DNA of 64,000 bases from the NCBI GenBank assembly GCA_015066445.1, contig SVOK01000001.1:123315-187314 (forward strand), written 5' to 3'. The translations under genes were made by a program, and so were the position numbers. The notes under the pieces were generated by a model. The model did not search any database. It was not told where the DNA came from and saw nothing but the letters and a program-made list of their open reading frames with translations. How positions within the stretch are numbered: position 1 is the stretch's first letter; the number at the start of each line of letters is the position of its first letter. Positions 38,300-47,729 of this stretch are shown here, piece by piece. The stretch is from Oscillospiraceae bacterium (GTDB lineage Bacteria > Bacillota > Clostridia > Oscillospirales > Acutalibacteraceae).

Positions 38300-39787
38300 A
38301 TGTCAGGACAAGTATCGGATTACAAAAGCTTTTCGATATGCGGCGATATTGAAAAAGACATTTCTCTTTTCAAAGAAATCTTTAAAAAAGACGCCGTTTT
38401 AAGAGTTAAAAGATTAAACTCAAATAAAATTCCGCTTAAATGCGCACTTATTTATATGGACGGTATGGTAGACTCAGAACAGCTCAACGATGCTGTTATC
38501 CGCCCTGTTCTTTTGTGCGGAGCACCAAACGAGGATACAACCTTAGCAGAATATTTAGGAACACAGGTGCTTTTTGCAAGAGATGTAAAACAAAACGGAA
38601 ATGTGGCTAAAATCATTGAAGGAATAATTTACGGCGAAGCGCTTTTACTTATAGACGGAAGCACTATAGCACTTACAATTGACGTTAAAGGCTGGCGCAC
38701 AAGAGGAATAAAAGAGCCTGAGGACGAGCGTGTTTTGCAGGGCCCACGTGAGGGCTTTGAGGAAGCGGCACTTTTGAATTTGGCAATGCTCAGGCGCCGA
38801 CTTCAAACACCTGATTTTTGTGTAGAAATGCTGCGTCTTGGCAGAAGAACAAATACGCTTGTTTTTATATGTTATCTTGGAACGCTTGCAAATGAAAAAA
38901 CAGTGGCAGAGCTTCAGAAAAGAATAAGCAAAATTGATATTGACGGTGTTTTAGACTCTAACTATATAGCCGAGCAAATAAGAGACAGCAAATACTCAGT
39001 TTTCAAAACCACAGGCAGTACCGAAAGGCCTGATACCGTTGCCGCCCGACTTTTAGAGGGCAGAATAGCAATTGTGGTAGACGGCACACCGGTAGTAGTA
39101 ACAGTTCCGTATCTTTTTTCGGAAAATTTTCAGTCTGATGAAGACTATTATCTCAATTTCCTTGTAAGCTCAGTTGGCAGAATTCTGAGAATGCTGTGCT
39201 TTTTTATTGCCATAAGCCTGCCTGCAATTTTTATTGCAATATCTGTTTTTCACAGAGAGCTGTTACCAACCTCATTGGCAATTGCCATATCAGAGCTTCG
39301 TGGAGGAGTTCCGTTCTCTCCACTTACAGAATGTATCGTCCTGATTTTTGTATTTGAAATCTTAAAGGAAACAGGTGTGAGAATGCCTCAAAGTCTTGGA
39401 CACGCTCTTAGCATTGTCGGTGGTCTTGTTGTGGGGCAAGCGGCGGTAGATGCCAGAATAATCAGCACACCTATGCTTATAATCATCGCTTTAAGCGGTA
39501 TTTCAGGGCTTATGATACCAAGACTTAAGGGAGCGGTCTTTTATTTGCGAATTTTATTGGTGTTGTTAAGCGCCCTTTTCGGTCTTTACGGATTTATAGC
39601 AGGTATATCGGTAATATTAATGCATATTATTTCACTCACCTCTTTCGGCACTGATTACACCGTTTCACTAAGGCGGATTGAGTTTCAAAGCCTTAAAGAT
39701 GTTTTCCTGAGAGCACCCTGGAGCACAATGAAGCTAAGACCGTTTTTTAACCGTAACAAAACCCGTTTGGAGGTAAAACAAAAATGA
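38300..39787 (+). CDS. Spore germination protein, GerA family
   Basis: GPREGFEEAALLNLAMLRRRLQTPDFCVEMLRLGRRT; ELRGGVPFSPLTECIVLIFVFEILKETGVRMPQSLG. Confidence 0.92.
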   Translation: MSGQVSDYKSFSICGDIEKDISLFKEIFKKDAVLRVKRLNSNKIPLKCALIYMDGMVDSEQLNDAVIRPVLLCGAPNEDTTLAEYLGTQVLFARDVKQNGNVAKIIEGIIYGEALLLIDGSTIALTIDVKGWRTRGIKEPEDERVLQGPREGFEEAALLNLAMLRRRLQTPDFCVEMLRLGRRTNTLVFICYLGTLANEKTVAELQKRISKIDIDGVLDSNYIAEQIRDSKYSVFKTTGSTERPDTVAARLLEGRIAIVVDGTPVVVTVPYLFSENFQSDEDYYLNFLVSSVGRILRMLCFFIAISLPAIFIAISVFHRELLPTSLAIAISELRGGVPFSPLTECIVLIFVFEILKETGVRMPQSLGHALSIVGGLVVGQAAVDARIISTPMLIIIALSGISGLMIPRLKGAVFYLRILLVLLSALFGLYGFIAGISVILMHIISLTSFGTDYTVSLRRIEFQSLKDVFLRAPWSTMKLRPFFNRNKTRLEVKQK

Positions 39788-40788
39788 GAAAAGTGGTAGC
39801 TGTTCTTCTTAGCTTAATTTTAATTTTGCCACTTTGCGGTTGTACTTTCAAGGTTAACAGCTTAGAAAAAGGGCTTGAAGCATTAGTATCTGCCATAGGC
39901 TTTAATCAGCAAGGAGATATTTTTTCTATATATATAGAAACTGTTACCGTTAATTCCGAAAGCTCAGAAGCGGATAAAAAACTGACTCTTACAGAGGGAA
40001 ACGGAAAAAACCTTGCCGATGCTTATAACGATGCCTGCCGGAAAACTGTCCGACCTTTTATGTTCAGCCATTGCGCTGTTGCCATTTTAGGCGACGGCAT
40101 CACCGCCAAACGCACACGTGAAATTTGCAGATTTCTTTATAATAAAGATGAAATTAATCTCGCACTCCGTTTTTTATACACAGACTCTCCAAAAGAACTG
40201 CTTTCATGCGAAACAGTGGCCTCAGTTGCGGTGGGATATGACCTTGTTGATGCTCTTGACCGACAAAGTGACTACAGCGGAACCATTTTTAAAAACCGAT
40301 TTTATGAGGTTGAAGCCGCACGAAAAAAGGCTATAAATATTTTCACTCTTCCCGAATTCACAGTAAAAAATAAGGCTTATGAAAAAACGGGCTCAGTGAT
40401 ATTCAGAAATGATGAGCCTGTTATGTGGCTTGATGAACAGGAAACTTTTATATATTCCATAGCCGCAGGCACTCAAAGAAACGGTACAGTTTTATTAAAT
40501 GGAAAAGAATATAGCATTAAAAAGCTTGAAACTGAGCACGAGTTCAGTATGGATAAGAGACTACAAACCAAGCTTGATATAAATATAGAGCTTAAGGGTG
40601 ACGGCAGACCTAAATCAGATATCGCCGCTTCTGTAAGCGAGCTTTTTATAAATTCAAAGCTTAAAGGCGCTGATATTTTTCTGTTTGGTGAGATTATAGA
40701 GAAAAAGGAAGCTAAAATCTGGAAACAGATAGAGCACGATTATTATACCATTTATAAAAATTCGCAGTTGGCGGTAACGGTAAAATGA
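39784..40788 (+). CDS. Ger(x)C family spore germination lipoprotein
   Basis: Lipobox LPLCGC near the N-terminus; position between GerA and GerB; overlaps gerA by 4 nt. Confidence 0.82.
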   Translation: MRKVVAVLLSLILILPLCGCTFKVNSLEKGLEALVSAIGFNQQGDIFSIYIETVTVNSESSEADKKLTLTEGNGKNLADAYNDACRKTVRPFMFSHCAVAILGDGITAKRTREICRFLYNKDEINLALRFLYTDSPKELLSCETVASVAVGYDLVDALDRQSDYSGTIFKNRFYEVEAARKKAINIFTLPEFTVKNKAYEKTGSVIFRNDEPVMWLDEQETFIYSIAAGTQRNGTVLLNGKEYSIKKLETEHEFSMDKRLQTKLDINIELKGDGRPKSDIAASVSELFINSKLKGADIFLFGEIIEKKEAKIWKQIEHDYYTIYKNSQLAVTVK

Positions 40789-41684
40789 AAAAAGAAACAG
40801 TTTTTTCTTCACACTTTTCAGCTTTAACAGCACTTTTTATTTTAGGCAACGGCGTAATGGTGTTGCCTGTAAAAGGTGCTGATGAATACAGCTTTTTAGG
40901 ATATCTCATATCCATAGCAATAGCTTTTTTGCTTTATTTTGCTGTAATTCCTGTCGCAAACAGGCTTTTTGCAGATAATAAAAGCGGCAATTTAAGGGCT
41001 TATAAAAAAATATTGCTAACAATAATTTATCTTTTCACAGCAGTTTTAGCCGTCTTGTATGCAGCAGAAACCTTTTTAAGCTTTATAAGCTTTGCCTCCA
41101 CCGTCCTTTTAAAAAGCTATCCTAAATGGGTTGCAGTTTTGATTTTCCTTGCAGTAATTGCATTTTTTCTCTTAAGGCGTCAGGAAGATTTCCTCAAATT
41201 CACACTTTTAGCCTTTTGCTTTACAGCGGCGGTGATAGTTTTCTTTTTTATTGCCTCAGTAAAAAACCTTGATTTTAACAATATAGTTATTCTCAATATC
41301 CCGAATTTCAAGGAATTATTACCCCAAATCAAGACATACGCTTTAAATCCTGTGCTTCCCACACTTTTGATGGCGGTTTACGGTAATATTGTATTCAAAA
41401 AATCCCGCCCAAAGGAGACCTTTTGGGGGCTTGGTCTCGGTTTTACTTTATTGGCAATGTGTATTTTAAACTCTGTGCTTCTTTTCGGTGCGCATTTTGC
41501 CGCCGCTCTCGATTATCCTTATGCCTCGGCGGTAAGCACGGTTACCATAGGTAGGCTTTTTACACGCCTTGACGGCTTCTCGTATTTTGTTTATTTTGCC
41601 TCTGCTCTCGCTAAAATAATAGTTTGCCTGTTTATCACACGCTCAATGCTTAAAAAAGCCAACAAATTAAAATGTAAAGATTAA
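40785..41684 (+). CDS. GerAB/spore germination permease (APC superfamily)
   Basis: Multi-TM; gerA-gerC-gerB gene order; 4-nt overlap with the previous gene. Confidence 0.8.
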   Translation: MKKETVFSSHFSALTALFILGNGVMVLPVKGADEYSFLGYLISIAIAFLLYFAVIPVANRLFADNKSGNLRAYKKILLTIIYLFTAVLAVLYAAETFLSFISFASTVLLKSYPKWVAVLIFLAVIAFFLLRRQEDFLKFTLLAFCFTAAVIVFFFIASVKNLDFNNIVILNIPNFKELLPQIKTYALNPVLPTLLMAVYGNIVFKKSRPKETFWGLGLGFTLLAMCILNSVLLFGAHFAAALDYPYASAVSTVTIGRLFTRLDGFSYFVYFASALAKIIVCLFITRSMLKKANKLKCKD

Positions 41685-41694
41685 AGGTGATTTT

Positions 41695-42549
41695 ATGAGC
41701 AAGGCTATCAAAAGAATGGTATTTGATTTGTTATGGTACACTATGGGAGGCTTTATCTATTCCTCGGCTGTAACAATGTTTATCTCGCCAAACAAGTTCT
41801 CCCCTGGTGGATTTACAGGTATTGCAACGGTGCTTAATCACCTTTTAAATCTGCCATCGGGATTTTTCCTGCTGTTGCTTAATGTTCCGGTCCTTATTTT
41901 GGGTTTTATAAAATTTGGCGGTTATTTTATTGCCAAAACCACAGTAGCTACCGTTATTTTATCCTTTTCGCTAACCGTAACCGACCTTGTTTTGCCCGCA
42001 TTTGAAATTGATAGAATTTTAGCGGCAGTATTCGGCGGAATATTAATGGGACTAGGGCTTAGTATCATAATGCTCAGAGGTGCAACAACGGGCGGTGTGG
42101 ATATTATAGCCAAACTCATAAATAAAAAATCCCGTCATTTAACTATGGGCAGGATAATACTTATATTTGACGCTTTTGTTATCCTGCTTGCAACCGTTAT
42201 TTACCGCAATATTGAAAGTGCGCTTTATTCGGTTATATCAATTTATGCCACATCTATAATAATGGATATGATGCTTTACGGCGGAGACAAGGGTAAAATA
42301 ATTTATATTGTAAGCGATTTTTCAAAAGAAATATGTAACGATATAAATAATTTATTAGGCAGAGGCGTAACAATGCTTTCTGCCACGGGCGGTTATACCG
42401 GTAAGGAAAAAACAATGCTGTTTTGCACCGTCCGCCGACATCAGGTATCCGCTGTTTATGAGATTTCTGATAAATACGATAAAAACGCCTTTATCGTAAT
42501 AAGCGATGCGGGTGAAATAATCGGTGAAGGCTTCAAGGCGTTACGCTGA
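41695..42549 (+). CDS. YitT family membrane protein (second copy)
   Basis: SAVTMFISPNKFSPGGFTGIATVLNHLL; GATTGGVDIIAKLINKK. Confidence 0.86.
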   Translation: MSKAIKRMVFDLLWYTMGGFIYSSAVTMFISPNKFSPGGFTGIATVLNHLLNLPSGFFLLLLNVPVLILGFIKFGGYFIAKTTVATVILSFSLTVTDLVLPAFEIDRILAAVFGGILMGLGLSIIMLRGATTGGVDIIAKLINKKSRHLTMGRIILIFDAFVILLATVIYRNIESALYSVISIYATSIIMDMMLYGGDKGKIIYIVSDFSKEICNDINNLLGRGVTMLSATGGYTGKEKTMLFCTVRRHQVSAVYEISDKYDKNAFIVISDAGEIIGEGFKALR

Positions 42550-42555
42550 AAGCTA

Positions 42556-42592
42556 AAATGCCAAGCAGAAGCTATCTGCCTGGCATTTTTTT
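42556..42592. terminator. Bidirectional terminator
   Basis: aaaatgccaagcagaagctatctgcctggcattttttt. Confidence 0.7.
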
Positions 42593-43511
42593 ATCCGCAA
42601 AATCTTGTGAAAATCTGTTTCTGGCATTCCTCGGGTGAATAATTCCAGTTTTCAATATGCTCACCGTTATAAAAATACTTTATTTCAGGTGAATAGCCAT
42701 TATCAAAGCTATCTATAATAATAAGCTTTATCTTCATTTTTTCTCTTATAATGCTCTTGATATAAACACTTGCCTGACTTCCAACCTTCACCCCGTCACG
42801 AGGCTCGGCAAGACCTGCAAGGTTGGGTGTTATTTCAACGAAAATACCATAGTTTTCAATGCTCCTTACAACGCCTGTCACCGTTTGCCCTGCCGAAAAC
42901 TGCACCGCATTTTCTTCCCACGTGCCAAGTAATTCCTTGTGGGAGAGTGTGATTTTTCCGTCAGGAGCGATACTTTTTATAACCACCCTTATATTTTCGT
43001 CCACATAAAATCTGTCCCTTGGGTGGGATATCCTTGAAACCGAAATAGTATCAATAGGAAGTAATGCTATATTACCGCAACCGATATCACAAAAAGCTCC
43101 AAACGACTCAAGATGGGTTATTTTTGCATCTATAATATCACCGCTTGTTTTATTGGTTGTTATATAATCAAGACAAATCTCCTGCGCTCTTCTTCGGGAT
43201 AGCAACGCATAAAGATTACCGTTTGAGTCGGTTTCCAAGGCTTCTGCCACAAAGCAGACCGATTTGCCCACACGTGAAATAAGCGCAATGTCCCTTGTTT
43301 TGCCGTCTGCTATACCCAATGCGCCCTCTGTTCGGGGGATTACCCCCTTCATACACCCTAAATCAACCACAAGATTATGTGACGCATCACACATAATTAC
43401 GGGAGCTTCAAGCACTCTGCCGTCAGCTATTGCTTCTGCAATAAAAGCGGATGTAAATTCTTTTGTTTTCTGTTTAGTCCCAAACCATCCTTCAGGATAA
43501 AAACCGTTCAT
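42591..43511 (-). CDS. S1 RNA-binding domain protein
   Basis: IIDAKITHLESFGAFCDIGCGNIALLPID; GQTVTGVVRSIENYGIFVEITPNLAGLAE. Confidence 0.8.
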   Translation of the reverse strand: MNGFYPEGWFGTKQKTKEFTSAFIAEAIADGRVLEAPVIMCDASHNLVVDLGCMKGVIPRTEGALGIADGKTRDIALISRVGKSVCFVAEALETDSNGNLYALLSRRRAQEICLDYITTNKTSGDIIDAKITHLESFGAFCDIGCGNIALLPIDTISVSRISHPRDRFYVDENIRVVIKSIAPDGKITLSHKELLGTWEENAVQFSAGQTVTGVVRSIENYGIFVEITPNLAGLAEPRDGVKVGSQASVYIKSIIREKMKIKLIIIDSFDNGYSPEIKYFYNGEHIENWNYSPEECQKQIFTRFCG

Positions 43512-43621
43512 ATTTTATCACCTTTCTTTTTAACAGATGAAACACCTGTTTCCTCTTCATTAGATTATATGATATAAGGAATGAAAAAATGATAGAAATA
43601 TGTAACCTTAAAAAAATTATT

Positions 43622-43831
43622 TTACCATTCTCCTGTTTTGCCCGGATACCACTTCAAAGTATGCAAGCCTCGCCTTAGCTCAAATCTTTCGCAAATCTGC
43701 CTCTCCTTTTTTACACATCTATTTTTCAAATAACACTTTCCAAAACCTGCATCTACATAATTAATAAAATCCATTTGATATAATACCTCATAATGTTCGC
43801 AATACCAACAAGTCACTTTTTTCATTTTCAA
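43622..43831 (-). CDS. Small Cys-rich protein
   Basis: CWYCEHYEV...GKCYLKNRCVKKERQICERF; SD aaaggagag; good promoter upstream. Confidence 0.6.
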   Translation of the reverse strand: MKMKKVTCWYCEHYEVLYQMDFINYVDAGFGKCYLKNRCVKKERQICERFELRRGLHTLKWYPGKTGEW

Positions 43832-43843
43832 CTCTCCTTTACA

Positions 43844-43899
43844 TATATTGTAGAGTTTATAACACTAAAAGTCAATAGTGAAATAAACTCTACAATATA
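43844..43899. promoter_or_regulatory. Divergent promoter/operator with perfect 16-bp inverted repeat
   Basis: tatattgtagagttta (43844-43859) and taaactctacaatata (43884-43899); minus-strand TTGACT-17 nt-TACAAT promoter; the other arm also contains TACAAT on the plus strand. Confidence 0.75.
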
Positions 43900-43909
43900 C
43901 TTTTCTTAG

Positions 43910-44143
43910 GTGATAATTATGAAATATACTGAACGGATAAGAGCTTTGAGAGAAGACCGTGATATAAATCAAACCCAAATAGCAAAGCTTCTTAATATTT
44001 GCCAAAAAACTTATTCGGATTATGAATTAGGTAAAACAAGAATACCAATTGACAGTATTATTATTTTAGCCAAATTTTATGATGTGGATTTAAATTATAT
44101 TTGCGGTATAACCGAAATAAAATCTAAATTTCCCAAGAAATAA
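43910..44143 (+). CDS. XRE-family helix-turn-helix regulator
   Basis: RIRALREDRDINQTQIAKLLNICQKTYSDYELGKTRIPIDSIIILAKFYDVDLNYI; start at internal ATG 43919 also possible. Confidence 0.88.
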   Translation: MIIMKYTERIRALREDRDINQTQIAKLLNICQKTYSDYELGKTRIPIDSIIILAKFYDVDLNYICGITEIKSKFPKK

Positions 44144-44145
44144 AC

Positions 44146-44190
44146 AAAAGCTCCGTAAGACTTAAAATCAGTCATACGGAGCTTTAAAAA
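44146..44190. terminator. Bidirectional terminator
   Basis: aaagctccgtaagacttaaaatcagtcatacggagcttt. Confidence 0.7.
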
Positions 44191-44191
44191 T

Positions 44192-45496
44192 TTATTTTTT
44201 AATTGCATTAAGCTTTTGCTGACGGCGGTTTTTAACCTCGTGAGGAATGGGTTTGATTTCGCCTGCAGCGGTAAGAGCCTGTCTTGTCATAAGAGGTCCT
44301 ACCAATTCATAAATAAGCACTGCAAAAAGGGTTATATTTCTGATTAAGGTGCCTTGGTCCCCGAATTCAGTTGAGGCGGCAACTATTCCGCACATACCGA
44401 GCGCCACACCTGCCTGCGGGAACAGAGTAATACCTAAGTATTTGCAAATCGGCGGCTCGCATTTAGTAGCAATAGCACTTATAAGAGCGCCGAAATATTT
44501 ACCGAAGCAACGGAAAAGAATATACACAATACCAATGCCTACAATTGCAATATCCTTGAAAACGCTAAGCTCTAATTCAGCACCGCTGATTACAAAGAAA
44601 AGCGCAAGCAAGGGGGACGACCATTTATCCGAACGACCCATAAGGTCATCTGACAAAGGACAGATATTGCAGAATACCGTTCCCAGCATCATACAAACAA
44701 GAAGTGAAGAAAAGCTTATATGTATAGGTCCGATTTTAAAATCGAGCATAGAAAATGCAACTGTTAAAAACACAAATGCAATGGTCATATTAAGGCGGTT
44801 GGTATTTGAATGGAACATTTTTTCAAGCTGGGTCAGCACAAAGCCCATAACAGCTCCGAGGATTAAAGAGCAAACTATTTCCACAAGAGGGTTAACTATT
44901 ATAGAAACCAAATCTGGATTACCGCTTAAGAGTGTTTTTGCCACACCGAAGGATACAGCGAAAACAATAAGACCCACAGCATCGTCAAGAGCAACTATCG
45001 GAAGCAAAAGCTTTGTTAATGGACCGTGTGCTTTATACTGACGCACTACCATCAAAGTAGCCGCAGGGGCGGTTGCCGTTGCAATTGCGCCAAGCACCAG
45101 AATTTGCGGCACAGTGATTTTTCCGGGTAATATGAAATATACACCAAGTAATGCAAGATCAACAAAAATGGTTGCTATAAGTGCCTGCACAACACCTATC
45201 ACGAACGCCTGCTTACCTGTTTTTTTAAGCTCCTCCAAACGGAACTCGCTGCCTATTGAAAAAGCAATAAAGCCTAAGGCAACGCTGGAAACCAGCTCTA
45301 AAGCGTGCACAGCATCCATTGATGAAAAGCCCAAGCCGCCAATATTTAACGCACCCATACAGTAAGGTCCGATTAAAACACCGGCAATCAAATATGCTGT
45401 TACATCAGGCAACTTAAATGGCTTAAAAAGTCTTGTCATAATAAGACCTGCCAAAAGTGCCACCGATACCGAAAGTAATGTACTCAAAATAAGCAT
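44192..45496 (-). CDS. Cation:proton antiporter (CPA2/Na+/H+ exchanger family)
   Basis: LPDVTAYLIAGVLIGPYCMG; GAIATATAPAATLMV; LDDAVGLIVFAVSFG. Confidence 0.87.
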   Translation of the reverse strand: MLILSTLLSVSVALLAGLIMTRLFKPFKLPDVTAYLIAGVLIGPYCMGALNIGGLGFSSMDAVHALELVSSVALGFIAFSIGSEFRLEELKKTGKQAFVIGVVQALIATIFVDLALLGVYFILPGKITVPQILVLGAIATATAPAATLMVVRQYKAHGPLTKLLLPIVALDDAVGLIVFAVSFGVAKTLLSGNPDLVSIIVNPLVEIVCSLILGAVMGFVLTQLEKMFHSNTNRLNMTIAFVFLTVAFSMLDFKIGPIHISFSSLLVCMMLGTVFCNICPLSDDLMGRSDKWSSPLLALFFVISGAELELSVFKDIAIVGIGIVYILFRCFGKYFGALISAIATKCEPPICKYLGITLFPQAGVALGMCGIVAASTEFGDQGTLIRNITLFAVLIYELVGPLMTRQALTAAGEIKPIPHEVKNRRQQKLNAIKK

Positions 45497-45624
45497 CCCC
45501 CATAAAAGATTAATCTCTCAAACGTTCGATATTATATCACCGCAAAACAGCAATGTCAATGCCACCAAAAAATATTTTTCAAAAATACTTGACATTTTTT
45601 AAACTTTAGTGTATAATCCCATTG

Positions 45625-45752
45625 TTGCGATCCAAAGACAGCAGGTGGCGTTTCGCCGTAAGTTTATCGCCTGCCGAGGTACGTGCTTAAACTTAACACT
45701 GAAATTATGTTATTTTTATGCCTGTTCCTTATGTCTTGGAACAGGCATTTTA
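45625..45752 (+). ncRNA. Ribosomal protein L10 leader (autoregulatory) with terminal hairpin
   Basis: agacagcaggtggcgtttcgccgtaag...cgcctgccgaggtacgtgctta... then atgcctgttcc-ttatgtctt-ggaacaggcatttta directly upstream of rplJ. Confidence 0.85.
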
Positions 45753-45776
45753 TCGTTTTGTCGGAGGTGAATTACA

Positions 45777-46283
45777 TTGCCAAACGCATCAGTTTTAGAG
45801 AAAAAGCAACAGCAGGTTGCTGAATTATCCGAGAAGCTTTCTGCAGCAATTACAGGTGTTGTAGTTGATTACAAGGGTATCAACGTTGCTGACGATACTG
45901 CTCTCCGTAAAGAGCTTCGTGAAGCAGGTGTTGACTATTTCGTAGTTAAGAACACACTTTTGAGCCGCGCTATTGACGGCACAGACCTTGCAGATATGAA
46001 AACCGTACTTGAAGGTACTACTGCTATCGCCCTTTCTAATGAGGACTATACCGCAGCAGCAAGAATTCTCTGCAAATTCGCAGAGTCTCACGATAACTTC
46101 AAGGTTAAGTCCGGTTTCCTTGACGGTAAGGTTGTAGATGTTGCAACTATCGACTCTCTTGCAAAACTGCCTTCCAAGGAAGTTCTCCTTGCTACAGTTT
46201 GCAACGCCTTCCAGGCACCTATTGCGGCATTAGCTCGCGCAGTTCAGGCTATCGTTGATAAAAACGGTTCCACTGAAGAATAA
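45777..46283 (+). CDS. rplJ: 50S ribosomal protein L10
   Basis: TTG start after ggaggtg; KLSAAITGVVVDYKGINVADDTALRKELREAGVDYFVVKNTLLSRA. Confidence 0.95.
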   Translation: MPNASVLEKKQQQVAELSEKLSAAITGVVVDYKGINVADDTALRKELREAGVDYFVVKNTLLSRAIDGTDLADMKTVLEGTTAIALSNEDYTAAARILCKFAESHDNFKVKSGFLDGKVVDVATIDSLAKLPSKEVLLATVCNAFQAPIAALARAVQAIVDKNGSTEE

Positions 46284-46335
46284 TTAAACTTTTAAAAACT
46301 AAACTTTTAAAAAACACAAATGGAGGAAATTTAAA

Positions 46336-46713
46336 ATGGCATCAGAGAAAATTACAGCTATGATTGAAGAGATTAAAACTCTTACCGTTCTTGAGCTTTC
46401 TGAGCTCGTAAAAGCAATTGAAGAGGAGTTCGGCGTATCTGCAGCAGCTGCAGTAGCAGTAGCAGCACCTGCAGCAGGCGGTGCAGCAGCAGCTGAGGAG
46501 AAGACCGAGTTTGACGTTATTCTTAAGGAAGCTGGCGCTGAGAAGATTAAGGTTATTAAGGTTGTTCGTGAGATCACCGGTCTTGGTCTTGCTGAGGCTA
46601 AGGCTCTTGTTGATGGCGCTCCTAAGACTCTTAAGGAAGCTGCAAGCAAGGAAGAAGCTGAAGAAATCAAGACCAAGCTTTCTGAGGTTGGCGCAACTGT
46701 TGAGCTTCAGTAA
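46336..46713 (+). CDS. rplL: 50S ribosomal protein L7/L12
   Basis: Ala-rich hinge; [47 protein letters not shown]. Confidence 0.97.
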   Translation: MASEKITAMIEEIKTLTVLELSELVKAIEEEFGVSAAAAVAVAAPAAGGAAAAEEKTEFDVILKEAGAEKIKVIKVVREITGLGLAEAKALVDGAPKTLKEAASKEEAEEIKTKLSEVGATVELQ

Positions 46714-46757
46714 TTATCTGAATTTTGAGATCGGCAATAGCTGTTCTTGAATACTAC

Positions 46758-46794
46758 AAAAACACCCAAGAGAGAAATCTCTTGGGTGTTTTTT
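46758..46794 (+). terminator. Terminator downstream of rplL
   Basis: aaaacacccaagagagaaatctcttgggtgtttttt. Confidence 0.8.
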
Positions 46795-46936
46795 CATGTA
46801 ATAGGTAATAGTGAAGAGGTAAGAAGTAAGGTGTTAGCTTCGCTAACTTATATACCGTGCCGCTTTGCGGCACACATTACTTATTCACTCTTACTTTTTA
46901 ACTCTTATTTCAATTAAAGTTTATCTGGGATAAACT

Positions 46937-47653
46937 TTAATTTGCTGTTTCCAATGCCAATTTTATCATATCCTCAAACGAGGTCTCCCTCTCTTGCGGT
47001 GGGAGAGCATCACCTGTTACCAATGAATCCGAAACAGTACAAATAGCCAAAGCCGATTTTCCGCTCAAAGCAGCATTAGTATAAAGAGCGGCGGCTTCCA
47101 TTTCAACGGCCAAAACGCCCACCTTTCCCCAGCTTTCAAGCTGAGACTTGGTATCACTATAAAAAACATCGGTCGAGAGTACATTGCCAACATGGTAATT
47201 AAGCTTTAGCTCCTCTGCCTTTTGCACACTCTTACTTATCAAGGAAAAATTTGCTATAGGCGCAAAATTGCCCGATAGCTTTAAGTGCCTGATATAATCA
47301 GAATCTGTACAAGCACCTGCCGCTATTATAATATCTCTTAAATTCACCTTTTCACTGTAAGCGCCTGCAGAGCCAACTCTTATTATTCTTTCAACATCGA
47401 AAAAATTGAAAAGCTCATAGGAATAAATTCCCATTGATGGCATACCCATTCCGCTTGCCATAACCGAAACAGGAGTGCCTTTATAAATTCCGGTATAGCC
47501 CTTAACTCCCCTTACATCATTCACAAGATTAGCTTCACTTAAAAAATTTTTAGCTATAAATTCCGAACGCTTTGGGTCCCCTGGCATAAGCACAGTTTCA
47601 GCAAAAGCATCACAAGGGGCGTCAATATGAGGAGTAAAACCTGTTTTTTTCAT
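46937..47653 (-). CDS. deoD: Purine nucleoside phosphorylase DeoD-type
   Basis: TPHIDAPCDAFAETVLMPGDPKRSEFIAKNFL; GMGMPSMGIYSYELF; VEMEAAALYTNA. Confidence 0.9.
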   Translation of the reverse strand: MKKTGFTPHIDAPCDAFAETVLMPGDPKRSEFIAKNFLSEANLVNDVRGVKGYTGIYKGTPVSVMASGMGMPSMGIYSYELFNFFDVERIIRVGSAGAYSEKVNLRDIIIAAGACTDSDYIRHLKLSGNFAPIANFSLISKSVQKAEELKLNYHVGNVLSTDVFYSDTKSQLESWGKVGVLAVEMEAAALYTNAALSGKSALAICTVSDSLVTGDALPPQERETSFEDMIKLALETAN

Positions 47654-47729
47654 AATTACTTTCCTTTCTGTACCCAAATAAGGGCAAGTACATATAATAT
47701 AATGAATGAAAATATTAGGAGTGTTACAA

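Noticed and set aside
44349-45041. 230-aa plus-strand ORF
   Set aside because: Antisense to the cation:proton antiporter; composition typical of a mirror frame.
46299-46676. 125-aa minus-strand Ala/Ser-rich ORF
   Set aside because: Antisense frame of the rplL alanine-rich hinge.
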